Source: UBA1672 sp050633325 (GTDB taxonomy: Bacteria > Pseudomonadota > Alphaproteobacteria > Micavibrionales > Micavibrionaceae). From it: 64,000 nucleotides of DNA. Location of the stretch: the NCBI GenBank assembly GCA_050633325.1, contig JBOEGH010000013.1, positions 6,111-70,110 of the forward strand, read 5' to 3'. The stretch's first letter is position 1, and every line of letters begins with the position of its first letter. Shown one piece after another: positions 49,062 to 56,708 of the stretch. Made by a program: the position numbers and the translations under genes. The notes below the pieces were generated by a model, which was not told where the DNA came from, ran no database searches, and was given only the letters and a program-made list of their open reading frames with translations.

Positions 49062-49243
49062 TCCTCACCCCACGAGAAAAAACAGCTGACAGCTAACGCA
49101 AACCATATCGCTAATACAATCCAATAGCTCACAGGGTCTGTTTCACGATAAATAATATCCCACAACAAGGTATAACCAGCATACAGGTCGTACCCTACCC
49201 AACCAAGCAGTGCGACACCGACATATGTCCATATATTATTCAT
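49058..49243 (-). CDS. Small two-helix membrane protein in the Rieske/desaturase operon
   Basis: 61 residues with two hydrophobic helices (about 6-27 and 39-56) and a C-terminal WGEE. The ATG at 49243 follows GGGAG at a good distance; a GTG at 49249 is the longer option. It overlaps both neighbours (desaturase stop and Rieske start), so it is a genuine operon member, perhaps an anchor for one of the two oxygenases. I recognise no family. Confidence 0.7.
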   Translation of the reverse strand: MNNIWTYVGVALLGWVGYDLYAGYTLLWDIIYRETDPVSYWIVLAIWFALAVSCFFSWGEE

Positions 49244-50132
49244 TTTCACTTACTCCCTTATTTATTTTAGCTTCCCATCCGGGTCCTTTATAAAGACACG
49301 CCAATTTATTTGCGTATCCCTTGGTGCGCTTGACTTTATTACCAAGCCTCACAAAACCATGGAAAAATACAACAAACGGGTTATTTGACTTAATCGGTGG
49401 TAACACACCATAAACGACCTTTTCTTCTTCTTCGGCAAAAGTACCAAAGGCTTTGTCCCAAATAATCAAAATACCGGCATAGTTTTTATCCAGATATTGC
49501 CTGTTTGACCCATGATGAACACGGTGATGTGAAGGAGTATTAAAAATTGCCTCTATAAATCGTGGTAACTTTCCAACAACTTCTGTGTGAAGGGCAGTTT
49601 GAAATAACTGAACCATTGCTGCAGAAAATAAAACCAAAATAGGATCAAACCCAATTGCGACAACGGGAAGGTGAAATGGTAAACCAAAAATCGCATCAAG
49701 TGGCCCATGTCGATACGCAACAGATATATTAAAATGCGGAGAACTGTGATGTACCGTATGTGTTGCCCATCCCAATCCGATTTGGTGCGCCATACGATGT
49801 TCCCAATAATAAGCAAGGTCACAAGCAATAATACATAATGCGATGGTGTAAATATTATTCGGTAATTGTGTGAAAATAAAGTTCTCATATACCCAATAAA
49901 AACTAACCATGTAAGCACCCGCCACCAGCGCAACAATACCAAGATGAGCGGCAAGCGTTACAAAATTGGCCAATGCATCACCGGCTATATTTCGATTCAT
50001 CTTGCGCTTGAACAACAGCATAACAATCTCAAATGAAAAAATAGCCATCGCCGCAACAAAGAACCAATCTTCCGCAACTAACTCCCATTCATATATGGCC
50101 CAACTATTGTAAATATGTTCCCAAAAACCCAT
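49236..50132 (-). CDS. Fatty acid hydroxylase / sterol desaturase family membrane enzyme
   Basis: 298 residues with about four transmembrane helices and the di-iron histidine clusters of the family: YWEHRMAHQ (about 112), THTVHHSSPHFN (about 127-138) and HHRVHHGSNRQYLDKNYAG (about 203). It uses O2 to hydroxylate or desaturate a lipid, sterol or carotenoid. AGGAG precedes the ATG. It follows the DUF2141 gene by 11 bases and overlaps the small membrane gene by 8-14 bases. Coupling to a Rieske enzyme suggests successive oxidation of one lipid-like substrate (inference). Confidence 0.88.
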   Translation of the reverse strand: MGFWEHIYNSWAIYEWELVAEDWFFVAAMAIFSFEIVMLLFKRKMNRNIAGDALANFVTLAAHLGIVALVAGAYMVSFYWVYENFIFTQLPNNIYTIALCIIACDLAYYWEHRMAHQIGLGWATHTVHHSSPHFNISVAYRHGPLDAIFGLPFHLPVVAIGFDPILVLFSAAMVQLFQTALHTEVVGKLPRFIEAIFNTPSHHRVHHGSNRQYLDKNYAGILIIWDKAFGTFAEEEEKVVYGVLPPIKSNNPFVVFFHGFVRLGNKVKRTKGYANKLACLYKGPGWEAKINKGVSENE

Positions 50133-50143
50133 AAACGTTGCTC

Positions 50144-50587
50144 CTATTTAATATAAATCATTTCAATATTATGTGTGCCGCCAGTATCAGACACATCAAA
50201 AACCGCATCAGAAAAAGGTGTAACTTCCTTGTCTGCGCCAACATTGTTACTATAGGCAAAGCCCTCTTCCGGGAATTTGCGAGCACTTACGTCAAACTCT
50301 CCATTGGCATTTTCGTCATGATGAATGGCAATCGCATAACTGCCAGAGGGAACATCATGTAATGTGATGCTCTGACTACCTTTACGAGCAGCAATGGATA
50401 TAGCAGCAAAGGCACTATCGGCATTTTGTTGGTCAAATGATGCCTCACTGTTAAAAACAGCAATTTGCATACGCCCCCTATCATTGCGGATATTTTCTAT
50501 ATTTACTTTGATGTCACCAGCAAACACAGCAGTAGACGTAATGGACGCAATTGCCACCAATACAATAAAGTTTACTTTACCTCTCAC
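50144..50587 (-). CDS. DUF2141 secreted protein
   Basis: 147 residues with a signal peptide (cleavage near AVFAGD, about 24). The DUF2141 core is clear: IRNDRGRMQIAVFNSEASF, LHDVPSGSYAIAIHHDENANG, and a final EMIYIK strand. The fold is predicted beta-sandwich and the function is unknown, though these genes often sit beside lipid or carotenoid oxidation genes. The GTG start overlaps the TetR stop by 4 bases with GGAG 8 bases upstream, so it is translated with the regulator. Confidence 0.87.
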   Translation of the reverse strand: MRGKVNFIVLVAIASITSTAVFAGDIKVNIENIRNDRGRMQIAVFNSEASFDQQNADSAFAAISIAARKGSQSITLHDVPSGSYAIAIHHDENANGEFDVSARKFPEEGFAYSNNVGADKEVTPFSDAVFDVSDTGGTHNIEMIYIK

Positions 50588-51183
50588 TTTAATATCTCCT
50601 TTTCAATTGATAATGTTCTAATAAGATTATATGCAGCCTGCCTGGAATGCCGCTGTAAATCTTGGATATCCTCTCCCAATGGAGTTAAGCTGTCTGCATT
50701 AAAATAAATACCCATAACCCCCATAGCGGTGGTTCTTATAATTGCTGTATCTTGTTGAGGGTAATAAAAAGACACATGGTCACAAAACCAACGTGAGACA
50801 TCGTTAAGCCATTGGTTCATTTTATCTCGTATATTTTTATTCTCCTGAGACACAGCAATAAACGCAGATGCAACGAGCGTATCACTATGTACCGTTACTT
50901 GCGGAACGGGAAAAAGAACATCCAAGAAATCATCTATAGTGACAAAGCATCCCGGTTGCGCTTCCTTTAAAAGGTCTTCAGTACGGCAAAGAAACCTATC
51001 AATCGATTGTTCAAGCAAATCGCTCTGGTTACCTACATGATGACGCACCAAGGGGCGTGACAAGCCTGACTCTTCCGCGATAAGTGCAAGAGTAGTTCCA
51101 TGTACACCAAACTTCGCTATACATGCCTCATAAGCCTGAAGGATTTGCTCAGATCTTTTGTCATTTACACTTGGTCGCGCCAT
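50584..51183 (-). CDS. TetR family transcriptional regulator
   Basis: 199 residues. The N-terminal HTH is typical: QILQAYEACIAKFGVHGTTL, then IAEESGLSRPLVRHHVGNQSDLLE (residues about 30-53). The C-terminal ligand domain is mostly helical. It heads the operon with DUF2141, desaturase, small membrane protein and Rieske oxygenase and probably represses it in response to the pathway substrate. A near-consensus promoter with a palindromic operator lies directly upstream. Confidence 0.92.
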   Translation of the reverse strand: MARPSVNDKRSEQILQAYEACIAKFGVHGTTLALIAEESGLSRPLVRHHVGNQSDLLEQSIDRFLCRTEDLLKEAQPGCFVTIDDFLDVLFPVPQVTVHSDTLVASAFIAVSQENKNIRDKMNQWLNDVSRWFCDHVSFYYPQQDTAIIRTTAMGVMGIYFNADSLTPLGEDIQDLQRHSRQAAYNLIRTLSIEKEILK

Positions 51184-51218
51184 ATAAGCTTCACTTTCAA
51201 TATTGTTTGTCAGTTTTG

Positions 51219-51254
51219 ATTATAAACATATCACTATTGATTGTCAATACTGAT
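51219..51254 (-). promoter_or_regulatory. Consensus promoter and TetR-type operator of the Rieske/desaturase operon
   Basis: Minus strand: -35 TTGACA (51247-51242), 17-bp spacer, -10 TATAAT (51224-51219), a full sigma-70 consensus. The dyad ATCACTATTGA-TTG-TCAATACTGAT (51230-51254; 11-bp arms, one mismatch) covers the -35 box and spacer, where a TetR repressor would block polymerase. The leader before the TetR ATG (51183) would be about 30 bases. Confidence 0.8.
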
Positions 51255-51376
51255 GATTAACAGTATATTGAGCTAGGGCATAAATCATGAAAACTAAAAA
51301 AAGCCCTCAAAAGTGGCTAAAGTCATTAATAGTCTTTATGCATCACAAACATTGCGTTATTTTATTAATGTCACAT

Positions 51377-51392
51377 AACGGCCATTAGCGTA
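51377..51392. repeat. Degenerate GGCC-AGCG border motif, copy 1
   Basis: AACGGCCATTAGCGTA, about 47 bases past the stop of the minus-strand DUF3137-like gene. It reads TACGCTAATGGCCGTT in the direction of that gene, similar to the copies below. It is the most divergent copy I include. Confidence 0.45.
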
Positions 51393-51438
51393 CTTTGGTC
51401 ATTTCTATTGGAACAAACATCTAATAATTAGTTTCCAA

Positions 51439-52509
51439 TCACGCTCTTCCAGACCAAGTTGAAACTTCGTTATCGTAATCTGTCTCTGGCACTTTTATAA
51501 CAGGTTTACTTTTTATCTCACTGATTACCACATCGTTACTTGTACTTGCTATTTCACTAAGAACTTCTATCAAGTTCATAACAGTCATTAACTCTTTTAA
51601 AAAATTTCTAATATCATTTGGATTAGCTATTGCGACACTATAGTTTGTACCAACTTCAAAGAAATTACCTTTACTCTCTAACTCTATAAAAATTTCATTT
51701 CCTTTAACAGAAAACACCATACCGTCCTGATCGAACACAGTGCTGAGTGCTAAAAGGATCTGAATAAAAGACCGCTGCAAAATCCATTTATTAATTCTTA
51801 AATCGTTTGTATGTAAGCTAAAATTATTATTAAACTCACTATTTATAAAAGATGACTTTCTATTAATCCTTCTGTTTTTGAGTAGCCGTTTGTTTGTGTA
51901 AGCATTTCCTTTGCTTCGGTTTTTACTAAATATTACTGCGTCTACATTAAAACAATGTTCCGACTTTATGTATAAAAACACTTTACCCGTAGGCTTTTTT
52001 ATGTCCCAGAAGGTTCTTTCTAATATGGTGCAAGAACACCCATGTTTCTTAAATGAAATTATATCTTCACATTCAAATAAATTGAACGCAGAAAAATATC
52101 CAGTGTGTTTTTGTAGAATGCGTTCACTGATACTGCCAGACGTAGAGTATTTAAAGTCACCTATATATTTTAATATAACAGGGACAACTTCTTCCTTTAG
52201 GGCGCTAAAATACTTCCTTCTAGGTCTATGAACAAAAAACCACCAACAAAACATCGGTGGCAATGCTAAAATATTACCGGACTTTCGGTTTCCACTAGCT
52301 ACTTTTGCAAACCAAGCTGTCTTTATAATGAACCATGATGTTCCTACCCCAGTTACTGAAGCCAAGACAATGCTAGCAGCGTCTACAATTCTATACTTAG
52401 TTCTTTTGGGTTCATGCTTTTTTGCAAGTGGAACAATATTCTCTGTATAATATGCAGAGAATCCTTTTTCAAATTCTTCTTCTTCAATATATGTATAAGG
52501 TAATAGCAT
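51439..52509 (-). CDS. DUF3137-like membrane protein
   Basis: 356 residues. The N-terminus is cytoplasmic, with two hydrophobic segments (about 45-70 and 80-95, followed by PRRKYF). A soluble part comes next, including KHTGYFSAFNLFECEDIISF. The pattern FNNNFSLHTNDLRINKWILQ...FIQILLALS near 226-258 and a following GNEIFIELESKGNFFEVG resembles DUF3137 proteins, which have no known function. It has no close operon partner and lies at the left edge of the accessory island. Confidence 0.65.
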   Translation of the reverse strand: MLLPYTYIEEEEFEKGFSAYYTENIVPLAKKHEPKRTKYRIVDAASIVLASVTGVGTSWFIIKTAWFAKVASGNRKSGNILALPPMFCWWFFVHRPRRKYFSALKEEVVPVILKYIGDFKYSTSGSISERILQKHTGYFSAFNLFECEDIISFKKHGCSCTILERTFWDIKKPTGKVFLYIKSEHCFNVDAVIFSKNRSKGNAYTNKRLLKNRRINRKSSFINSEFNNNFSLHTNDLRINKWILQRSFIQILLALSTVFDQDGMVFSVKGNEIFIELESKGNFFEVGTNYSVAIANPNDIRNFLKELMTVMNLIEVLSEIASTSNDVVISEIKSKPVIKVPETDYDNEVSTWSGRA

Positions 52510-52627
52510 ATTATAAACACTATGTTAGATTAACTTTATACATAGCACGTCAATGGGCATCAAACAATTTTAACATTAATTAAACATTCACTTTAGGTTG
52601 CTATAAAACACTCGTATTCGTCACCCT

Positions 52628-52647
52628 GCGGCCATAAGCCGACGTTT
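52628..52647. repeat. Degenerate border motif, copy 2
   Basis: GCGGCCATAAGCCGACGTTT. The stop codon of the minus-strand gene at 52646 lies inside its right end (TAA then ACGTCGGCTTATGGCC on the minus strand). Confidence 0.6.
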
Positions 52648-52960
52648 AACCTAGCCATCTATTTAGTGCTGTTTGCAGATCATCTTGATTACACCAGTGC
52701 TCGTGTATTTTTAAGCCGTCATTATTTATAGGTGAAATGTTAAAACCTTCTTCTACATCTTCGTAGTACATACCATAATCATTTTTAATGGCGACCAGAA
52801 AAACTAGTTCAATACCCCCATATCTTTCAATTTCAGCTTTTACTGGATTAATAGAGTATTTATTCCAAGTATCTAATTGTTCTGGTGTGCATAGTTTAAG
52901 GTCATTATTAATGATCTTTTCTAACTCGCCCTTATTAATTGGTGTCCAGTTGTGTTTCAC
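52646..52960 (-). CDS. Small orphan protein of the accessory island (104 aa)
   Basis: A soluble acidic protein without signal or membrane segment. It begins near VKHNWTPINKGELEKII, has a central IERYGGIELVFLVAIKNDYG, and ends in DLQTALNRWLG. No family is recognised; the size and layout resemble immunity-like or SMI1-like small proteins, but this is only an impression. The start is uncertain: GTG at 52960 has GGATGAG at a good distance, and TTG at 52966 is also open. Repeat-like motifs lie on both sides of the gene. Confidence 0.55.
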   Translation of the reverse strand: MKHNWTPINKGELEKIINNDLKLCTPEQLDTWNKYSINPVKAEIERYGGIELVFLVAIKNDYGMYYEDVEEGFNISPINNDGLKIHEHWCNQDDLQTALNRWLG

Positions 52961-52974
52961 ATTCAACTCATCCT

Positions 52975-52990
52975 AATGTCCACTTTGGGC
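52975..52990. repeat. Degenerate border motif, copy 3
   Basis: AATGTCCACTTTGGGC, in the forward (GTCC...GGGC) orientation, 8-15 bases upstream of the start of the 104-residue orphan gene. Confidence 0.5.
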
Positions 52991-53021
52991 TATTATATCA
53001 TGTTAATATCAATGGGCAAAA

Positions 53022-53040
53022 GGCTATAAGCGGACGTTTA
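53022..53040. repeat. Degenerate border motif, copy 4
   Basis: GGCTATAAGCGGACGTTTA, directly touching the stop codon of the minus-strand gene that ends at 53041. In the gene's direction it reads TAAACGTCCGCTTATAGCC. Confidence 0.65.
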
Positions 53041-53697
53041 TCAGATCTCTAATTGTCTCATCGGTAAAAAAGGTTCAGCCAATGCACCATTATAGCGTTT
53101 AGGTGTTATTCCATCCGCAGTCACTAATTTTAACTCTAAATTGCTCATATAGACCCCATTAGAATACATTAACTGATCATAGGTTTTATTTGCTGCCGCT
53201 GCATTAAACTCTCCAAATACGGGCATTTCGCTACATTTGGTTCCCGCTGTCCGAGCAAATTGGTCAGTTGTTGTTTCAACGTCAATCGCATTTAGCGTAG
53301 CAATAACTGCCGCGCGACAATTTACCGCTGTTTCTTCTGTTTGAAAATCTTCACTTAGGCGTAAACCCTCTTGAAGACTATATTTCACTTGAAAAGCATA
53401 TTGTAGCGCATGATTCCACTTGGCTAAAACATATTCCCTTTCGTTATTCATTACACGAGAAGCCATCAGATTAGAGAATCTTTCAGGATAGTCCTTAGGA
53501 TCGGAAATTCCTACGCGAGCATTTGGTAATATTGTAGATGTCATAGGATCAACTATATAATGAAGCTGTTGTACAACCGATTGTGCACCTTCTTGTTCCT
53601 CAACCAATAGAAGGAACGTATGTACACTATCACCAGACTCATCCCTTTCAGGACGTTCAGCAACATAAATTGAATATTTATTATTATTTACAGTCAT
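53041..53697 (-). CDS. Orphan hypothetical protein (218 aa)
   Basis: A soluble protein without signal peptide. The N-terminal 75 residues are beta-rich (KYSIYVAERPERDESGDSVH). A helical middle follows, with NCRAAVIATLNAIDVETTTD at about residues 128-147, a Cys at a helix start that could be catalytic but has no visible partner motif. The C-terminus is polar with YDQLMYSNGVYMSNLELKLV. I recognise no family. Its stop abuts a border motif, and the gene upstream on the other strand is a tiny membrane protein. Confidence 0.6.
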   Translation of the reverse strand: MTVNNNKYSIYVAERPERDESGDSVHTFLLLVEEQEGAQSVVQQLHYIVDPMTSTILPNARVGISDPKDYPERFSNLMASRVMNNEREYVLAKWNHALQYAFQVKYSLQEGLRLSEDFQTEETAVNCRAAVIATLNAIDVETTTDQFARTAGTKCSEMPVFGEFNAAAANKTYDQLMYSNGVYMSNLELKLVTADGITPKRYNGALAEPFLPMRQLEI

Positions 53698-53804
53698 ATC
53701 CGACCATCTACGCCACTATGGTAATAATAGCAAGAAAATTAGTAGATACCTTGAACTTCTACTGTCGGCCATTGCAGAATAACTCCCTCTGGCTCATACC
53801 CTTC

Positions 53805-54020
53805 ATGGAATTATTAATATTGAGAATAATCGTATTAATATCGCCTATTGTACTCACCGCCATCTATATCTACATGAATGGTATGCCTTATCTAATCTGG
53901 GAATATAAATACTATGGATATCACGCTAATACAAGAATAACTGAATGTACATATATTGGATTATTTGACACTCGTACATTTCCGGCAAGTGAATGTCCAA
54001 CTATACACTTTGTAAAATAA
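53805..54020 (+). CDS. Possible small membrane protein (71 aa)
   Basis: The open frame gives a hydrophobic N-terminus (ELLILRIIVLISPIVLTAIYIY), with residues 2-23 as one transmembrane segment, and a polar tail with two Cys (ECTYIGLF...SECPTIHF). The plan, one helix plus a Cys-containing outside tail, looks like a real small protein. No good ribosome binding site is seen, and an in-frame ATG at 53718 would give a longer form. It fills the gap between two minus-strand genes and ends 2 bases before the next stop codon. Confidence 0.45.
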   Translation: MELLILRIIVLISPIVLTAIYIYMNGMPYLIWEYKYYGYHANTRITECTYIGLFDTRTFPASECPTIHFVK

Positions 54021-54022
54021 AG

Positions 54023-54916
54023 CTAAGCTATTGCAGGAGCAGGTTCGGGCGTGAAGCCAATTCCACCATTATTCCTAGTAGATTTACGAACCTGCTTCCC
54101 AAGAGATTTATGAAATCCAACACTATCATTTGAGCTAAGACTGCCACTTACACGACCAATATTAACTTCAGATTTCCGCTCTGTGGCAATACAAATACAA
54201 TCTGACGCATCAATATTAAGACCATTCTTTTTAGCGTATATTTCGCTATGCCCCTTCACATTATGAGACGAATTAATCATCCAATCCTGCGCCCAAGTAC
54301 GTCCCGGCCTATTTTCATTACCGAATATTTCATTTTGAACAGTGCTATTAGGATCATTTTTATCAAAAAGGTAATCTTGAGGGTTTGAGTTAATATAATC
54401 CAACATAGAATTAATCGCCGATAGAACAGCATTAGGATCTGATCTATTATCGAACTTAGTGATAATATTCACCCCCATAGCTTCCCCTCTATTATGATAA
54501 TGTCCCATCTGAACATCAAATTTTTTAGTGGTTTCTGCATACCGAAATATAGACCCAAAGTCTTTATCTTCGTTGTTCCATGTTAGGTACATGGCCACAT
54601 TATCTTTTGCATTACACAAGCACACACTATTTTTCTCATGAAAAACATAACCATAAGTATCCGGAGATTTTAAAAAACTATCCTCAATGTAATGTACGAG
54701 GTCATCTGGCGTTTCAATAGAAAGATCACCACCCTCTATCGTTTTCGGCGGCACATATTTGCCCTGCCCCTCATCATAATACCCCTTGGTTTACTGAGCA
54801 CGAAAAGCATTTACACCCTGCATACTTCTCGTAAGATCGCCGCCTAAGACATGTTTTTCAAACGCATGTCCGCGCGCAATATATTCCACTAAATTTTGAG
54901 CTGTTACATCAGACAT
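54023..54916 (-). pseudogene. Hypothetical gene interrupted by an in-frame TAA
   Basis: A frame opens at ATG 54916 (MSDVTAQNLVEYIARGHAFE...), runs 41 codons to a TAA at 54793-54791, and continues in the same frame without another stop to 54023. The part after the stop begins TKGYYDEGQGKYVPPKTIEG, and the first in-frame start after the stop is a GTG at 54754 (243 residues). The text on both sides reads as one continuous protein (GVNAFRAQ-stop-TKGYYDEGQGKYVPP), so a nonsense mutation or sequence error is more likely than two genes. The remaining part has GHYHNRGEAMG near the middle and a Pro-rich end. I recognise no family. It lies 4 bases after the duplicated pair and shares their strand. Confidence 0.65.
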
Positions 54917-54920
54917 AATA

Positions 54921-55361
54921 TTAACCATCAAACTCCGATGCTAATCCCGTTTTTATACGGCGTGTCATAGATATTTCATCACTTATAGCTTGCTCATAAA
55001 TTAAGATGAAATCGTCATGCAAACGATCAAAGTCATCTGCGTCATAATCATAGAAGTCACAATGATCCATAACATCCAAAGCATTAAAAGCAGGCATTAC
55101 TGAAAAGATATGCTTTTTATGAAGCCTCAAAATATTATCATTCTGACTAGACCTTAAAACATCTTTTCGCGCCTCTTGTATCCACTCAGCATGAATAACA
55201 GGTGCAACCTCAACATCGCGGGTCGTTGCCGCATACTCCATGAAGTCGGCGAGCTTCTTTTTCCATTCCGGCGATGCATTCAAAATGACATAATCACCCT
55301 CAACAGAATGTAACGTAATTTTTGGTTCTAAAATTGCTGTTGGACCGGCCAAAATAATCAC
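54921..55361 (-). CDS. Tandem-duplicated orphan protein, copy B (146 aa)
   Basis: A soluble acidic protein nearly colinear with the upstream copy: AGPTAIL near the start, NASPEWKKKLADF at about 29-41, FYDYDADDFDRLHDDF at about 105-120 and a C-terminal FDG. The GTG at 55361 is the first start; a TTG 9 bases later, opening AGPTAIL, has AAGGG at a better distance. It is followed after 4 bases by the interrupted gene, so the three genes form one unit. The function is unknown. A partner or immunity-like role beside the interrupted gene is only a hypothesis. Confidence 0.65.
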   Translation of the reverse strand: MIILAGPTAILEPKITLHSVEGDYVILNASPEWKKKLADFMEYAATTRDVEVAPVIHAEWIQEARKDVLRSSQNDNILRLHKKHIFSVMPAFNALDVMDHCDFYDYDADDFDRLHDDFILIYEQAISDEISMTRRIKTGLASEFDG

Positions 55362-55436
55362 CCTTTTTATTTTTGCCAGAGTATACTCATTTCAATAAAA
55401 CATAACAAACTTTTTAGTTGTGCTTCTTGGTTGGTG

Positions 55437-55877
55437 TTAACCATCGAACTTACCACTCAATTCTGTTCTCACCCGCCTAGACAGTAATGACTTCCTGTTA
55501 AAAACCACCTCTTTGATATCAAGAAAATCATCATGAAGGCGGTTATAATCATCCGCGTTATAATCGTAAAATCCACAAGATGGATAATCACTAAATACTG
55601 CAACAGCAGAACCGATATCAAGTAACTCTAGCTTATTAAGTTTTAATTTATCAGGGATTCGAGATTGCTTACCGATAACAGTCCTAATGTCAGCCAACAC
55701 ATCCAGGTCAACATGGCAATCCACGGTTCTATCATCTGTCGTCTCCGCGTATTTTAGGAAATAGGCAAGCTTCTTCTTCCATTCAGGTGAAGCGTTTAAA
55801 ACAACCTCATCCCCATCAACGGAATTCAATGTAATTTGCGGATCTAATATTGCTGTTGGACCGGCCAAAGTAATCAC
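55437..55877 (-). CDS. Tandem-duplicated orphan protein, copy A (146 aa)
   Basis: The same length as copy B, sharing AGPTAIL, NASPEWKKKLA, FYDYNADDYNRLHDDF and a terminal FDG, while the middle (about 50-100) has diverged strongly. The start region GGCCGGTCCAACAGCAAT is identical in DNA between the copies, along with the preceding AAAGGGTGATTA. As in copy B, GTG (55877) or TTG (55868) may start it. The pattern of conserved ends and a variable middle suggests an old duplication under different selection. It is the first gene of the three-gene unit. Confidence 0.65.
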   Translation of the reverse strand: MITLAGPTAILDPQITLNSVDGDEVVLNASPEWKKKLAYFLKYAETTDDRTVDCHVDLDVLADIRTVIGKQSRIPDKLKLNKLELLDIGSAVAVFSDYPSCGFYDYNADDYNRLHDDFLDIKEVVFNRKSLLSRRVRTELSGKFDG

Positions 55878-56010
55878 CCTTTATTATTTTTCGCTGATTA
55901 TAATCAGCGCAACCAAAGATAACAAATTTTTAGAACATGAATACAAAACAATATTTGTTAACGATTGAAAGTTCCCCTAATATACTGAGGATTATAACGT
56001 ACCTGCATAA

Positions 56011-56030
56011 CGACCCAAAGCGGACGTCGC
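56011..56030. repeat. Degenerate border motif, copy 5
   Basis: CGACCCAAAGCGGACGTCGC, in the divergent spacer 20 bases before the plus-strand gene at 56050. On the minus strand it reads GCGACGTCCGCTTTGGGTCG. Confidence 0.6.
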
Positions 56031-56049
56031 ATAGCAAAGAAAAATAACA

Positions 56050-56334
56050 ATGAAACCGCCAAATCAAATTGATGGAGCAGAAGTTTTAGAGTGGGCATGG
56101 TCAGGTGACACGCCCTTTGGAGTGATAATGTATGATGAAAGTAATGACATAGCTACAGAGATATTTGGAATTGCAATATGCAAATATCCAAGCTCAAATG
56201 TAATCTACAGATTTAGTTGCGATAAAGATTGGGAAACTCAGCAAGACACTGATTACTCATCTACCGAAGAGGCAAAAGGGCAACTACCGGAACAATATCA
56301 GGGTGTTTCGATAACTTGGTTAAAAAACAACTAA
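56050..56334 (+). CDS. Small orphan protein (94 aa)
   Basis: A soluble acidic protein: EVLEWAWSGDTPFGVIMYDE at the N-terminus, IAICKYPSSNVIYRFSCDKDWE in the middle, VSITWLKNN at the end. It is probably one alpha/beta domain. No family is recognised. Its size and neighbourhood resemble immunity-like genes. It is followed by a border motif at 56351. Confidence 0.6.
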   Translation: MKPPNQIDGAEVLEWAWSGDTPFGVIMYDESNDIATEIFGIAICKYPSSNVIYRFSCDKDWETQQDTDYSSTEEAKGQLPEQYQGVSITWLKNN

Positions 56335-56350
56335 ATCTTCGGCCCTATAT

Positions 56351-56366
56351 ACGTCCGTTTATGGCC
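56351..56366. repeat. Degenerate border motif, copy 6
   Basis: ACGTCCGTTTATGGCC, 16 bases past the stop of the 94-residue gene and in the same direction as that gene. Confidence 0.6.
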
Positions 56367-56399
56367 AAGATGTATATAATTATAAGGAAATGAAATTAT

Positions 56400-56666
56400 A
56401 TGGGTAAACCACTAATAACCTATCAAACTGGAGAAGAAGAGTCTTTTTTAATAGGAACAAAAGAACAACTGATCAAATTTGCAGAGCAAATATTGGAATC
56501 AGTAAATAACGCTAATACTGATAACTTTTTTGGTGAAAAAGTTATGACTAGCAGAACTTTGTCAAGAGTGTTAGATGGCAAAGGTAGCTTACAGATAGAT
56601 GAGCTAGTAATTACAGATAATGACGAACAAAAAAGTGAGATTTTTTACAAAATAATCAATTCATAG
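56400..56666 (+). CDS. Small orphan protein, possibly Imm32-like (88 aa)
   Basis: Starts with LITYQTGEEESFLIGTKEQL, followed by FAEQILESVNNA and a short beta C-terminus (LQIDELVITDNDE). The pattern of a short beta hairpin, an LIKFAEQIL helix and two more strands looks like Imm32-type immunity proteins, but I cannot confirm this. AAGGA lies 9 bases before the ATG, so the gene is well supported. A border motif follows it. Confidence 0.6.
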   Translation: MGKPLITYQTGEEESFLIGTKEQLIKFAEQILESVNNANTDNFFGEKVMTSRTLSRVLDGKGSLQIDELVITDNDEQKSEIFYKIINS

Positions 56667-56678
56667 TATTTTTAACTG

Positions 56679-56697
56679 AATGTCCGTTAATGACCGA
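56679..56697. repeat. Degenerate border motif, copy 7
   Basis: AATGTCCGTTAATGACCGA, 12 bases past the stop of the 88-residue gene and 11 bases before the YchJ gene, same direction as both. Confidence 0.55.
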
Positions 56698-56708
56698 AGA
56701 GATATGAG

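Noticed and set aside
51377..56697. Classical integron with attC sites
   Set aside because: No tyrosine integron integrase is visible and I did not find paired RYYYAAC/GTTRRRY boxes with the required symmetry around the border motifs.
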